A DNA stretch of 64,000 bases from Zhenhengia yiwuensis. GTDB lineage: Bacteria > Bacillota > Clostridia > Lachnospirales > Cellulosilyticaceae. Location: NCBI RefSeq assembly GCF_014384995.1, contig NZ_JACRSY010000003.1, positions 124,001 to 188,000 of the forward strand, in the 5' to 3' direction. Shown piece after piece: positions 50,872 through 59,893 of the stretch. The translations under genes were made by a program, and so were the position numbers. The notes below the pieces were generated by a model that did no database searches, had not been told where the DNA came from, and was given only the letters and a program-made list of their open reading frames with translations. How positions within the stretch are numbered: position 1 is the first letter of the stretch; the number at the start of each line of letters is the position of its first letter.

Positions 50872-51777
50872 ATGAAAGTTGTTGTGGGTACGAGAGGAAG
50901 TAAGCTTGCGCTTACTCAAACTGAATGGGTTGTAAATCAGCTTAGAGGTTGTAATCCAGAGGTAGAGTTTGAGATTAAAATTATTAAAACAAAGGGTGAT
51001 TTAATTCAAAATGTGCCCCTTGATAAAATTGGAGATAAGGGCCTTTTTGTAAAAGAAATAGAACAGCAGCTTTTAGATGGGGAAATTGACCTTGCAATCC
51101 ACAGTATGAAGGATATGCCAAGTGAAGTATGCCCAGGGCTTGCTTTTACTTATACACCGGTTAGAGAGGATGCAAGAGACGTACTCGTTCTTAAACATCC
51201 TATTAAGTCTTTAGAAGAATTGCCACAAGGAGCAACCATTGGGACTGGCAGTAAGAGACGTAAATATCAGCTTTTAAATGCAAGACCTGACTTAAACATT
51301 GTGCCAATTCGTGGAAACATTGATACACGTATTAGTAAGATTGAGACAGAAAACTTAGATGGGGTTGTACTGGCTGCAGCAGGCATTAAGCGTATTGGAA
51401 GAGAAGAAGAGATAGGTTACTATATTCCAGTAGAAATAGTCCTTCCAGCGCCAGCACAAGGTGCATTAGCTATTGAGATTCGTGAAAATGATGAGAAAAT
51501 CTATGATCTTATTAGACCAATAGAGGATAGATTAAGTCAAATGCAGATTGAAGCAGAACGTGCTTTCTTAGATGGTGTAGAAGGTAGCTGTCATTTACCT
51601 ATTGGAGCTTATGCTGAGCTTGAAGAAGAGCGTATGAAACTTACATGCCTTTTAGGAGATGAAGAAGGTGTTAAAATGGTAAAAGAAATACTTTATAGAG
51701 CATGTACAACTGTGGAAGAAGCAAGAAACTTAGGTTATGAAGCCGCTAAAGTTATTTTAGAAAAATTACAGGCATAA
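50872..51777 (+). CDS. hemC: Porphobilinogen deaminase (hydroxymethylbilane synthase)
   Basis: Joins four porphobilinogen molecules into hydroxymethylbilane. The 301-residue product has VVGTRGSKLALTQTEWV at the N-terminus, IHSMKDMPSE near residues 81-90, the substrate loop GTGSKRRKYQLL and IRGNIDTRISK. The dipyrromethane-anchoring Cys lies in EGSCHLPIGAYAE near 240. ATG 50872 is preferred; the in-frame ATG at 50845 has no ribosome site and adds nine unusual residues. The SUMT/HemD fusion gene follows after 13 nt. Confidence 0.94.
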   Translation: MKVVVGTRGSKLALTQTEWVVNQLRGCNPEVEFEIKIIKTKGDLIQNVPLDKIGDKGLFVKEIEQQLLDGEIDLAIHSMKDMPSEVCPGLAFTYTPVREDARDVLVLKHPIKSLEELPQGATIGTGSKRRKYQLLNARPDLNIVPIRGNIDTRISKIETENLDGVVLAAAGIKRIGREEEIGYYIPVEIVLPAPAQGALAIEIRENDEKIYDLIRPIEDRLSQMQIEAERAFLDGVEGSCHLPIGAYAELEEERMKLTCLLGDEEGVKMVKEILYRACTTVEEARNLGYEAAKVILEKLQA

Positions 51778-51790
51778 AAGGAGCAGACGC

Positions 51791-53284
51791 ATGAGTGGAA
51801 AAGTTTATTTAGTAGGGGCGGGCCCTGGCGATTATAAATTATTAACATTAAAAGCATTAGACTGTATTAAAGAGGCAGAGGTTATTGTCTATGATAGACT
51901 GGCGAACCCACAGTATTTAGAATTAGCTAGACCAGATGCAGAGCTTATTTATGTAGGGAAGGCTTCTAGTAATCATACAATGACACAAGACGAGATCAAT
52001 GAAGTGTTAGCTGTAAAAGCTAAAGAGGGTAAAGTTGTAACACGTCTTAAAGGGGGAGACCCATATGTATTTGGACGTGGTGGTGAAGAAGGCGAATACT
52101 TACTTGAAAGAAATATTGCCTTTGAAGTGGTGCCAGGTATTACTTCAGCTATTGGAGGGCTTTGCTATGCAGGGATTCCTATTACACATAGAGACTATAC
52201 ACCTTCTTTCCACGTGGTAACAGGGCACCTTAAGGATGAAACAAATGATACGATTAACTGGAATGCACTTGCTGCAATGAATGGCACGATTGTATTCCTT
52301 ATGGGACTTAGCAACCTTCATAAAATTTGTACAAACCTTATGACAGAGGGTATGAACCCTAATACACCTGCAGCGGTTATTAACTGGGCAACTAGACCTA
52401 ATCAAAAAGTAGCAACAGGTACACTTGTGACGCTTGAAGAAGAAGTGAAAAAGGCTGGTCTTACTTCACCAAGTCTTATTGTAGTAGGTGAGGTGGTAAG
52501 ACTTCGTGAGAAACTTAGCTTCTTTGAAAATCGCCCATTATTTGGACAAAATATTATGGTGACACGTTCACGTACCCAAAGCAGTGACTTAAAAGCAAAA
52601 CTCATTGAACTTGGTGCTAATGTATTTGAGGTTCCAACGATTGAAATTCAGCCAAGACAAGGTGAGGAAATTGATGCGAAGCTTCAAACTTTAAAAGACT
52701 ATAGCTATATTGTATTTGGTAGTCAAAATGCAGTAAGTTTATTCTTCGAAAGACTTTACGCACTAGGGAAAGATGCAAGAAGTCTTGGAGAGGCTAAAGT
52801 AGTAGCGGTAGGTAGTGCAACAGCTAAATGCCTTGCAACTTATGGGATTAGGTCAGACTTTATGCCAGAGCGTTTTACACAAGAAAGCATTGCAGAGCTT
52901 CTTGAAGATAAGCTGACAAAAGAAGATAAAGTACTTATAGCACAAGGGAACTTAGCACGTGATGTACTTTATACAAAAATTAATGAAATTTGTGAAGTTG
53001 AAACTTTATTGCTTTATGATACAGTACTTAATGAAAGTTCAAAAGTGCGTTTAAAACAGCTTTTAAATAGTGAAAGAGTAGATAGGATTACCTTTACAAG
53101 TTCTTCTACAGCTAAAAACCTTATGGCGCTTTTAGATGAAGAAGATAAAGAAAAGGTAAAAGCTATTAAATGCATTTCTATAGGTGAAATTACAAGTAAG
53201 GCTATGAGGGATTTAGGACTTACAGTTTATAAAGAAGCTAATCCATTTACCATTGAAGGATTAATTAACTGTTTATGTGAATAA
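51791..53284 (+). CDS. cobA-hemD: Uroporphyrinogen-III C-methyltransferase/uroporphyrinogen-III synthase fusion
   Basis: Bifunctional 497-residue enzyme. Residues 1-245 are the SAM-dependent methyltransferase that makes precorrin-2, with VYLVGAGPGDYKLLTLKAL at the start, VTRLKGGDPYVFGRGGEE near 79-96 and the SAM-contact segment PGITSAIGG. Residues about 255-497 are uroporphyrinogen-III synthase, with NIMVTRSRTQSSDLKAKL and VFGSQNAVSLFF. The fusion is common in clostridia and directs flux to siroheme and cobalamin rather than haem. It overlaps nothing upstream (13-nt gap) and ends 28 nt before hemB. No precorrin-2 dehydrogenase/ferrochelatase gene is present in the cluster. Confidence 0.94.
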   Translation: MSGKVYLVGAGPGDYKLLTLKALDCIKEAEVIVYDRLANPQYLELARPDAELIYVGKASSNHTMTQDEINEVLAVKAKEGKVVTRLKGGDPYVFGRGGEEGEYLLERNIAFEVVPGITSAIGGLCYAGIPITHRDYTPSFHVVTGHLKDETNDTINWNALAAMNGTIVFLMGLSNLHKICTNLMTEGMNPNTPAAVINWATRPNQKVATGTLVTLEEEVKKAGLTSPSLIVVGEVVRLREKLSFFENRPLFGQNIMVTRSRTQSSDLKAKLIELGANVFEVPTIEIQPRQGEEIDAKLQTLKDYSYIVFGSQNAVSLFFERLYALGKDARSLGEAKVVAVGSATAKCLATYGIRSDFMPERFTQESIAELLEDKLTKEDKVLIAQGNLARDVLYTKINEICEVETLLLYDTVLNESSKVRLKQLLNSERVDRITFTSSSTAKNLMALLDEEDKEKVKAIKCISIGEITSKAMRDLGLTVYKEANPFTIEGLINCLCE

Positions 53285-53312
53285 TAAATTAAAGAGAAAG
53301 AGGGCCTCTAAG

Positions 53313-54272
53313 ATGATTAAAAGACCAAGAAGATTACGTCATAATTTAGCGATGCGTGAAATGGTAAGAGAAACAACACTTGAAAGAAGAAATCTTGTAT
53401 ATCCACTCTTTGTTGTAGAGGGAGAAAATATCAAAGAAGAAATCTCATCTTTAAAAGGAATTTTTCATTTTTCTTTAGACCGTTTAGAAGAAGAAATTAA
53501 AGAACTTGTTAACCTGGGTATTCAATATGTGATTTTATTTGGGATACCAAATGAGAAAGATGCTTTTGGTAAAGAAGCTTATAGTGAAACAGGTATTGTA
53601 CAAGAAGCTATTCGTAAAGTTAAAGAAATTGCACCAGATATGTATGTCATTACAGACGTATGTATGTGCCAATATACAGACCATGGACATTGTGGTATTT
53701 TAAGTAAAGAGGGATACGTTCAAAATGATGTAACACTTCCTTATTTAGCACGTATTGCTGTAAGTCATGCAAAAGCTGGAGCAGATATGGTGGCACCATC
53801 TGATATGATGGATGGTAGAGTAGCAGCTATTAGAGCAGCTCTTGATGAAAATGGTTTTATGAATGTTCCAATTATGTCCTATAGTGCAAAATATGCATCT
53901 AGCTTCTATGGTCCATTTAGAGCAGCAGCACATTCAGCACCAGCCTTTGGTGACCGTAAAACTTACCAAATGGACATTGCCAATACAGATGAAGCTTTAA
54001 GAGAAGTAGAGCTTGACCTTGAAGAAGGCGCTGATATTGTCATGGTGAAACCAGCACTTTCTTATTTAGATATTATAAGACGTGTAAAAGATAACTTTAA
54101 TGCGCCAATTGCTGCCTACAATGTAAGTGGTGAATATGCTATGATTAAAATGGCGGTTGAAAATGGTCTTTTAGATGAAAAAGCTATTTATGAAAGCGTG
54201 CTTTCTATTAAGAGAGCTGGTGCGGATATTATTATTACTTATTTTGCGAAGGAACTTTGCAAGTGGATTTAA
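53313..54272 (+). CDS. hemB: Porphobilinogen synthase (delta-aminolevulinate dehydratase)
   Basis: Condenses two 5-aminolevulinate molecules to porphobilinogen. The 319-residue product begins IKRPRRLRHNLAMREMVRET. It has the metal region DVCMCQYTDHGHCGIL near 117-132 (Cys-rich, zinc type), the first active lysine in SYSAKYASSFYGPFR near 193 and the Schiff-base lysine in VMVKPALSYLD near 246. ATG 53313 is chosen (GAGGG site 8 nt upstream); the in-frame GTG at 53277 lies inside the previous gene. The neighbouring hem genes confirm the pathway. Confidence 0.95.
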   Translation: MIKRPRRLRHNLAMREMVRETTLERRNLVYPLFVVEGENIKEEISSLKGIFHFSLDRLEEEIKELVNLGIQYVILFGIPNEKDAFGKEAYSETGIVQEAIRKVKEIAPDMYVITDVCMCQYTDHGHCGILSKEGYVQNDVTLPYLARIAVSHAKAGADMVAPSDMMDGRVAAIRAALDENGFMNVPIMSYSAKYASSFYGPFRAAAHSAPAFGDRKTYQMDIANTDEALREVELDLEEGADIVMVKPALSYLDIIRRVKDNFNAPIAAYNVSGEYAMIKMAVENGLLDEKAIYESVLSIKRAGADIIITYFAKELCKWI

Positions 54273-54410
54273 AGAGATAGGTGTAGGGTTGATTGAATCT
54301 TATTAGAGTGTGAATAGAGGTAAAAATTTTCTCTAGAAATGAAAATAGGGAAAGTGGAGAGTATAATGTAAGATAAATGAAAAAAATTAGGTATTGCGGA
54401 GGATATGATT

Positions 54411-55703
54411 ATGGAACATAAGCGTTCACAGGCGATTTATGAGGAAGCTGTTAAGTATATACCGGGTGGGGTAAATAGCCCTGTTCGTGCATTTAAATCT
54501 GTTGGGATAGATCCTATCTTTATTGATAGAGCTCATGGTAGTCATATTTGGGATGTGGATGGTAATGAGTATATTGACTTTATATGTTCATGGGGGCCGC
54601 TGATTTTAGGTCATAGCAATGAAAGGATTACCGAGGGCATCTCAGAAATGATTGCAAAGGGAACCAGCTACGGGGTGCCTACACAAATAGAAGTTGAGAT
54701 GGCTAAACTTATTGTAGAGGCTTATAAAGGTGTAGATCAAGTGCGTATGGTAAACTCTGGTACAGAGGCAACCATGAGTGCACTACGTGTAGCTAGAGGC
54801 TATACAGGTAGAAACAAGATTCTTAAATTTGAAGGTTGCTATCATGGTCATTCAGATGCATTACTTGTAAAATCAGGCTCAGGTACTATCACATATGGCG
54901 TACCTACAAGTCCAGGTGTGCCAGCAGATGTTGTAAAGCATACACTTGTTACACCTTATAATGACATAGAAGCTTTAGAAGAAATCTTTAAAACACAAGG
55001 AGAAGAAATTGCAGCAGTTATTGTAGAACCTATCGGTGGGAACATGGGTGTTGTACCAGCCAAGAAGGACTTCTTACTTGCACTTCGTGAAATCACTAAA
55101 AAATATGGTACTGTATTAATATTTGATGAAGTTATTACAGGATTTAGAATTGCTTATGGCAGTAGTCGTGAGTACTTTGATATTGAGCCAGATATGGTAT
55201 GCTTTGGTAAAATTATCGGTGGTGGGCTTCCAGTAGGGGCCTATGCAGGTAGAAAAGAAATTATGGATATGGTTTCTCCAGTAGGACCAGTCTACCAAGC
55301 AGGTACATTGTCAGGTAACCCACTTGCTATGTATATTGGTAAAAAGCAGCTAGAAGTACTGCGTGACAACCCACAAATTTACAAGGAATTGGAAGAAAAA
55401 GCAATTTACCTTGAAACAGGTATTAAAGCACATCTTAAAGAACTTGGACTTAACTACCATGTAGCAAGAGCGGGTTCACTTGTATGTCTGTTCTTTACAG
55501 ATCAGGTAGTACGTAATTACCAAGATGCTATGACTTGTGATATAGAACGTTTCAATAAATATTTTAAGGCACTTCTTGAAGAAGGTGTGCTTATTGGACC
55601 AGCTCAGTTTGAGGCTATGTTCTTAAGTACAGCACATACAAAAGAAGATTTAGATAAAGCATTAGAAGCAATGGGGAAAGCTCTTCGAATAGCACATCAA
55701 TAA
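54411..55703 (+). CDS. hemL: Glutamate-1-semialdehyde 2,1-aminomutase
   Basis: PLP enzyme that converts glutamate-1-semialdehyde to 5-aminolevulinate, the second step of the C5 route. The 430-residue product has IPGGVNSPVRAFKSVG at the N-terminus, MVNSGTEATMSALRVARGYTG near 112-132 and IFDEVITGFR near 237-246. The PLP lysine is in CFGKIIGGGLPVGAYAG near 266. Of two in-frame ATG codons, 54411 is 8 nt from GGAGG and 54405 only 2 nt, so 54411 is preferred. A terminator follows directly, closing the tetrapyrrole cluster. Confidence 0.95.
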   Translation: MEHKRSQAIYEEAVKYIPGGVNSPVRAFKSVGIDPIFIDRAHGSHIWDVDGNEYIDFICSWGPLILGHSNERITEGISEMIAKGTSYGVPTQIEVEMAKLIVEAYKGVDQVRMVNSGTEATMSALRVARGYTGRNKILKFEGCYHGHSDALLVKSGSGTITYGVPTSPGVPADVVKHTLVTPYNDIEALEEIFKTQGEEIAAVIVEPIGGNMGVVPAKKDFLLALREITKKYGTVLIFDEVITGFRIAYGSSREYFDIEPDMVCFGKIIGGGLPVGAYAGRKEIMDMVSPVGPVYQAGTLSGNPLAMYIGKKQLEVLRDNPQIYKELEEKAIYLETGIKAHLKELGLNYHVARAGSLVCLFFTDQVVRNYQDAMTCDIERFNKYFKALLEEGVLIGPAQFEAMFLSTAHTKEDLDKALEAMGKALRIAHQ

Positions 55704-55706
55704 GAA

Positions 55707-55746
55707 TATAAAAGCGTCTACTTTGATTACAGTAGGCGCTTTTATA
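55707..55746. terminator. Bidirectional terminator after hemL
   Basis: TATAAAAGCGTCTACT (55707-55722) pairs with AGTAGGCGCTTTTATA (55731-55746, one G-U), 8-nt loop. It lies between convergent genes. Confidence 0.9.
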
Positions 55747-55833
55747 ATTTGAAACTCTTTTTATCATGGTATCTAAGGATTATAAGATAGTTATAGCAGG
55801 TATGGAAAACGAATAGGATGAGCCTCGGACATT

Positions 55834-57177
55834 TTATTCTTTTACACCAGAGGCAATAATACTTTGTTTGAGTTGTCTGGAAAATAGGATAGACAATAGG
55901 ATAACAGGTGTAATGGTTACGATAGATAATCCCATCAAGGCATTTTGTTTGGTACCCATATTATTAGAGATGTTATAAAGTGCAACATTTAAGGTCCACA
56001 AATTTTGATCTTCTGTAACCATCCATGCCCAGAAGAAATCGTTCCAGTTACCGATAAAAGTTTGTAGTGCAATGAGTGAAATAATAGGCTTTGATAGTGG
56101 CATACAGATCTTTGTATAGAGATATAGGTTTGAAGCGCCATCTAGTGATGCAGCTTCAAAGTAGCTAGATGGTATCTTATCAAAAAAGCCTTTATAGAGA
56201 TATACATAGAATCCGTAAGGGTACAGGAATGGTAGCAACAAAGCAGTATAGTTGTTATAAGCACCCATTTTTTGATACATGATTAATTGTGGAAGCATGA
56301 TACTTGCAAAGGGAATCATCATTGCACCCATAAAGAATAGGAGAACAAAGTTTCCTGCTTTTCTAGAAAGAAGGCGGCTAATGACAAAAGCACAGATAGA
56401 ACAAAGTATTACTTGTGCTATCATAGCAAAACCAATGACGATGATACTATTTATTACGAATGTCATAAATCCATATTTTGCAATATGTTCACTTTCTGGA
56501 TAAATATAAGATGGCATTTGGAGATAATATTTAAAGCTTTCCAGGTTAAGGATATTTTTTATTTTATTCCCCACACTCACTAAAGATCCATTTAGAGGAT
56601 ATTTTTCTGAAAGGATATGGGAAACATCGTTAAAAAAGTTATTTTCAAGTCCAGTAGGTACTGAGAGAGGGAGGCCATTTGTATCAAATGTATAGCCAAT
56701 AGATTCACAGGCACGTTTGTATCGATCTCCATGAAGAAGTACATTACTTTTTATTGCAGAACTTGCGTAGATACCGTAGTCACGCTCCATTTGGAGTTTC
56801 ATCTGGTGTGCCCTGGAATGGAAGACGGTTTTGCCCTTATATGTCCCATATACATGAATTTCCATAATGGAGCTGTCTGCAAGCTTATAATTAAGACCAA
56901 ACATGGTTGATATATTATCCTGCATCATCACATCCTTCATCTCTTCCTCATTCATGAAATTCAAGTCAGAATAATCAAGGACTACAGAAATACTATTAGC
57001 AGCATCTGGTAGAAGTTTCGGTGGAATATCATAGATTTTAGCATTATCTTTCATAGAGCTTGAAAATGCAAAAATTAAAGGATACAACATCAAGGCAGCA
57101 AACAAGAGTGAGAAGAAAACAGCACAGAATTTTAGAAGGCGTTCTGAGAAATCACATTTTATTTTATTCTTATTCAT
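55834..57177 (-). CDS. Carbohydrate ABC permease (MalG type) with a large extracellular insert
   Basis: A CUT1-type sugar permease of 447 residues, about 160 longer than usual. The N-terminal helix (about 12-38, LLKFCAVFFSLLFAALMLYPLIFAFSSSMKDN) is normal. About 180 residues without strong membrane helices follow (about 45-235) before the remaining five helices. The EAA loop YFEAASLDGASNLYLYTKICMPL and C-terminal VASGVKE-like end are standard. The insert would face outside. ATG 57177 or the adjacent 57180 fits the AGGAG site; an in-frame ATG at 57210 lies inside the upstream gene. It pairs with the permease at 57188. Confidence 0.87.
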   Translation of the reverse strand: MNKNKIKCDFSERLLKFCAVFFSLLFAALMLYPLIFAFSSSMKDNAKIYDIPPKLLPDAANSISVVLDYSDLNFMNEEEMKDVMMQDNISTMFGLNYKLADSSIMEIHVYGTYKGKTVFHSRAHQMKLQMERDYGIYASSAIKSNVLLHGDRYKRACESIGYTFDTNGLPLSVPTGLENNFFNDVSHILSEKYPLNGSLVSVGNKIKNILNLESFKYYLQMPSYIYPESEHIAKYGFMTFVINSIIVIGFAMIAQVILCSICAFVISRLLSRKAGNFVLLFFMGAMMIPFASIMLPQLIMYQKMGAYNNYTALLLPFLYPYGFYVYLYKGFFDKIPSSYFEAASLDGASNLYLYTKICMPLSKPIISLIALQTFIGNWNDFFWAWMVTEDQNLWTLNVALYNISNNMGTKQNALMGLSIVTITPVILLSILFSRQLKQSIIASGVKE

Positions 57178-57187
57178 CATTATGCTC

Positions 57188-58087
57188 CTATTCTTTTTCA
57201 GTTTTTTCAAAATGCATTTGTATCAGAGTAAGAATCCCAATTACCAGTAAAAGAATAATAGAGGCTGCAGAACCTCTTCCGTAATTCAAATCTTGGTTAA
57301 ATGCATTAAAGATAAAAATTCCTTGAGTAGTAGAGGCACCACTTGGACCGCCAGAAGCATACATGTATGGTGCATCTAAGAACTGCATAGTAGTAATGAC
57401 ACACATAATTGCCTGAATAGAAATCATAAAGGAGATATTTGGAAGAATGATGTGGATGATCTTGCTAAAACCAGTACATCCATCTAAAGCAGCTGATTCT
57501 AGAATATCGCTGGAAATTCTCTGAATAGCGGATAAGTAAAGTAGGACTGTAAGCCCCCCACCAAGAACGCCGGGGAAGATAATACAGAATTTTACTAGGT
57601 TGGGATCACTTAACCATGCTTGTGGCTGGCAGCCAAAGAAGTTTAGAATTTGATTAGCGATACCGTATTCAGGGTGCCAAATCCATTTCCATATAATTAT
57701 GTTAACAGAAGTAGGAATTAATGCAGGAAGTATGTATAAGGTTGTCAGACACTTCTGTAACTTTATGAGTTCATTTAATAAGAGTGCTTGTATGAGAGGA
57801 ATGAAAAAGCACATGGAAAGCTGTAACGCCAAGAAGACAAAGGAATTTTTCCATGCTTCCCAATAATACTGCATCTGGAACATACCGATATAATTTTCTA
57901 GGCCTACAAATTTCCCAGGTGGATTAATGGGATCATATTTAAAGAGAGAAATATAAAAAGCATTAAAAATTGGATAATACTTTAACCAGATAGTACAAGC
58001 CATTGGTATAGCCAGAATACACCAAGGAGCTAGACGTCGTCTAAGTGTGGAACTGGATGAGCTTATTTTAAATATGTCTTGCTTCAT
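57188..58087 (-). CDS. Carbohydrate ABC permease (MalF/LplB type)
   Basis: Sugar importer permease of 299 residues with six predicted helices. The first (about 18-38) follows a short basic N-terminus. The EAA loop is ILESAALDGCTGFSKIIHIILPNISFM. A periplasmic-side segment WLSDPNLVKFC and the start KYYPIFNAFYISLFKYDPINPPGKFVGLENY are typical of the family. It is the first gene of the two-gene minus-strand unit, divergent from the binding protein at 58383, which completes the transporter. No ATPase is encoded here, so a shared one (perhaps of the kind at 11798) is needed. Confidence 0.9.
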   Translation of the reverse strand: MKQDIFKISSSSSTLRRRLAPWCILAIPMACTIWLKYYPIFNAFYISLFKYDPINPPGKFVGLENYIGMFQMQYYWEAWKNSFVFLALQLSMCFFIPLIQALLLNELIKLQKCLTTLYILPALIPTSVNIIIWKWIWHPEYGIANQILNFFGCQPQAWLSDPNLVKFCIIFPGVLGGGLTVLLYLSAIQRISSDILESAALDGCTGFSKIIHIILPNISFMISIQAIMCVITTMQFLDAPYMYASGGPSGASTTQGIFIFNAFNQDLNYGRGSAASIILLLVIGILTLIQMHFEKTEKE

Positions 58088-58189
58088 AAGAAAGAACCTC
58101 CTATATTCACAAAATGATAATTCAATATGAAATTGATACTACCTTTAGTATAAGGAGAATTATATTTTTGAAAAATAATAAAAATATAC

Positions 58190-58216
58190 ATATAAGTTAA
58201 AAAAATTAACTTATAT
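58190..58216. promoter_or_regulatory. Perfect inverted repeat in the divergent sugar-transporter promoter region
   Basis: ATATAAGTTAA (58190-58200), five A, then TTAACTTATAT (58206-58216): 11-bp perfect arms. It lies between the divergent permease operon and the binding-protein gene, an apt place for an operator. The other 250 bp of the gap are very AT-rich, with several TATAAT-like stretches. Confidence 0.45.
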
Positions 58217-58382
58217 CGAAATTTAAAATATAGGTGTTAAAAAATATGACATTTTAATATAAAGTTGTTAATTTTAATTTATTATAAAAAAATGAATTAT
58301 CTAATATAATAAATATATCTTAAAAAGTAGGCTTAATTCAACATGGAGAGCAGAGCTATTTTGAATAATGAGGAGGGCAAAG

Positions 58383-59774
58383 ATGAAAAGAAAAGTATTG
58401 GCAACAGTATTAAGTTTGTGCATGACTACAAGTTTATTAGCAGGATGTGGAAATGGTGGAGCTGAAACTGTAGACCCTACTATTCCTACAGAACAAAATA
58501 CTACAGAACAGAATAATCCAGAAGAAGTAGTAGACTCAGAGAAACAGGAACATGAGCCAGTAGAGTTAACATTATGGGTTACAAGTCGTAATGCAGATGA
58601 CTGGTCTACAGATATGGAGAAGCAGTTTTTAGAAGAACATCCTTGGATTACTTTAAACAAGGTGGTTAAGGAAGGGGATCCAGGAAATGAATTTTATCAG
58701 GCAGTAGCGGCAGGAAATGCACCTGATTTAATTAGAGTTTCATTTACTATGATGAATTCTTATATGGCATCTAATATTTTGGAGCCACTTAACCGCTACG
58801 TAGAAAACTGGGATGAATGGGGAAATTATACGCAAGAATATGTAGATATGTTTACTGTTGATGGAAATATTTATGGTGTACCAAGCTCAGTATCACCTAT
58901 GTTATTTGGTTATAATAAAGCGTTATTTGAAGAGGCAGGTATAAGTGAGCCACCAAAGACTTGGGATGAGGCACTAGAAGCTGCAAAATTAATTAATAAT
59001 CCAGATAATCAGATTACTGGTTATGCAACTTTAGCAGCAGAATGGACAGAATGGTTTTTCCAATACTATGTATGGCAGGCAGGCGGAGATTTGACGCAAG
59101 AAAAAGAAGATGGAACGGTAGAACTTACTTTTACAGATCCAGCTGTTATACAAGCTGCAAAATACTATCAGAAGTTACGCAGTGAGGGTGTATTACAGAG
59201 TGATTTGACTTTGAAATTTAGTGATCTGGTAACAAACTTTGGTCTTGGGAAAATAGGTATGATGCCATTTGCTGGTGATTGGGTATCAGAAGCAATTGCA
59301 AATGGTATTGATCCAGATGATATTGGCTTATGCTTACCACCAGCTGGGCCTTCAGGTGATCAGACAATAGCAATTGCAGGTGACACTTTTGTTATTAATG
59401 CAAAGACTGATCAGGCGAAAAAAGATGCAGCATGGGAGTATATCAGCTTCTATAGTAGTAAAGCATATCATTCATCTTACTTTGAAAATCTTGCAACAAA
59501 AGGTGCTCCAAACCCTGTTATCATACCAAGAGATGATATCAGTGTGACAGACTTCTATGAGTTCCCAGAAGAATATAAAGAAGTTCTAGATGCTGCAAAA
59601 TCTGTTGGACGTTTGGAGTTTTACGGAAAGGCAGACTTTGGTTCTTATGTAGATCGTGCTGTTCAGAAGATTTTAGTGAATCCTAATGCCGATCCAGAAA
59701 AAGAATTTAGTGAGGCACAAGCTCTTTGTGAAAAAGAGGTACTTGAGTCATTTAATGAGGCACATAAAAAATAG
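58383..59774 (+). CDS. Carbohydrate ABC transporter substrate-binding lipoprotein
   Basis: Family-1 solute-binding lipoprotein of 463 residues that works with the two permeases on the other strand. The signal peptide is KRKVLATVLSLCMTTSLLAGC, with lipobox LAGC (Cys near 22), then an acidic, Thr/Glu/Asn-rich linker. The mature part begins ELTLWVTSRNADDW and contains VPSSVSPMLFGYNKALFEEAGISEPPKTWDEAL. ATG 58383 is preferred as GAGGAGGG lies 5-8 nt upstream; the in-frame ATG at 58368 precedes that site. A terminator follows. The sugar is unknown; the adjacent YesMN-like pair suggests plant polysaccharide oligomers. Confidence 0.9.
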   Translation: MKRKVLATVLSLCMTTSLLAGCGNGGAETVDPTIPTEQNTTEQNNPEEVVDSEKQEHEPVELTLWVTSRNADDWSTDMEKQFLEEHPWITLNKVVKEGDPGNEFYQAVAAGNAPDLIRVSFTMMNSYMASNILEPLNRYVENWDEWGNYTQEYVDMFTVDGNIYGVPSSVSPMLFGYNKALFEEAGISEPPKTWDEALEAAKLINNPDNQITGYATLAAEWTEWFFQYYVWQAGGDLTQEKEDGTVELTFTDPAVIQAAKYYQKLRSEGVLQSDLTLKFSDLVTNFGLGKIGMMPFAGDWVSEAIANGIDPDDIGLCLPPAGPSGDQTIAIAGDTFVINAKTDQAKKDAAWEYISFYSSKAYHSSYFENLATKGAPNPVIIPRDDISVTDFYEFPEEYKEVLDAAKSVGRLEFYGKADFGSYVDRAVQKILVNPNADPEKEFSEAQALCEKEVLESFNEAHKK

Positions 59775-59786
59775 CATAATAAATAC

Positions 59787-59829
59787 AAAAACAAGAAGTG
59801 TGAGAGAATATTCCTATACTTCTTGTTTT
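59787..59829 (+). terminator. Terminator after the binding-protein gene
   Basis: AAAACAAGAAGT pairs with ACTTCTTGTTTT (about 59787-59798 and 59818-59829), followed by more T. Confidence 0.9.
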
Positions 59830-59893
59830 TTGCATTTTATGATACAATAAAGTCATAAACAAATGATAGAGACTGGGGGAACATGGGATATCA

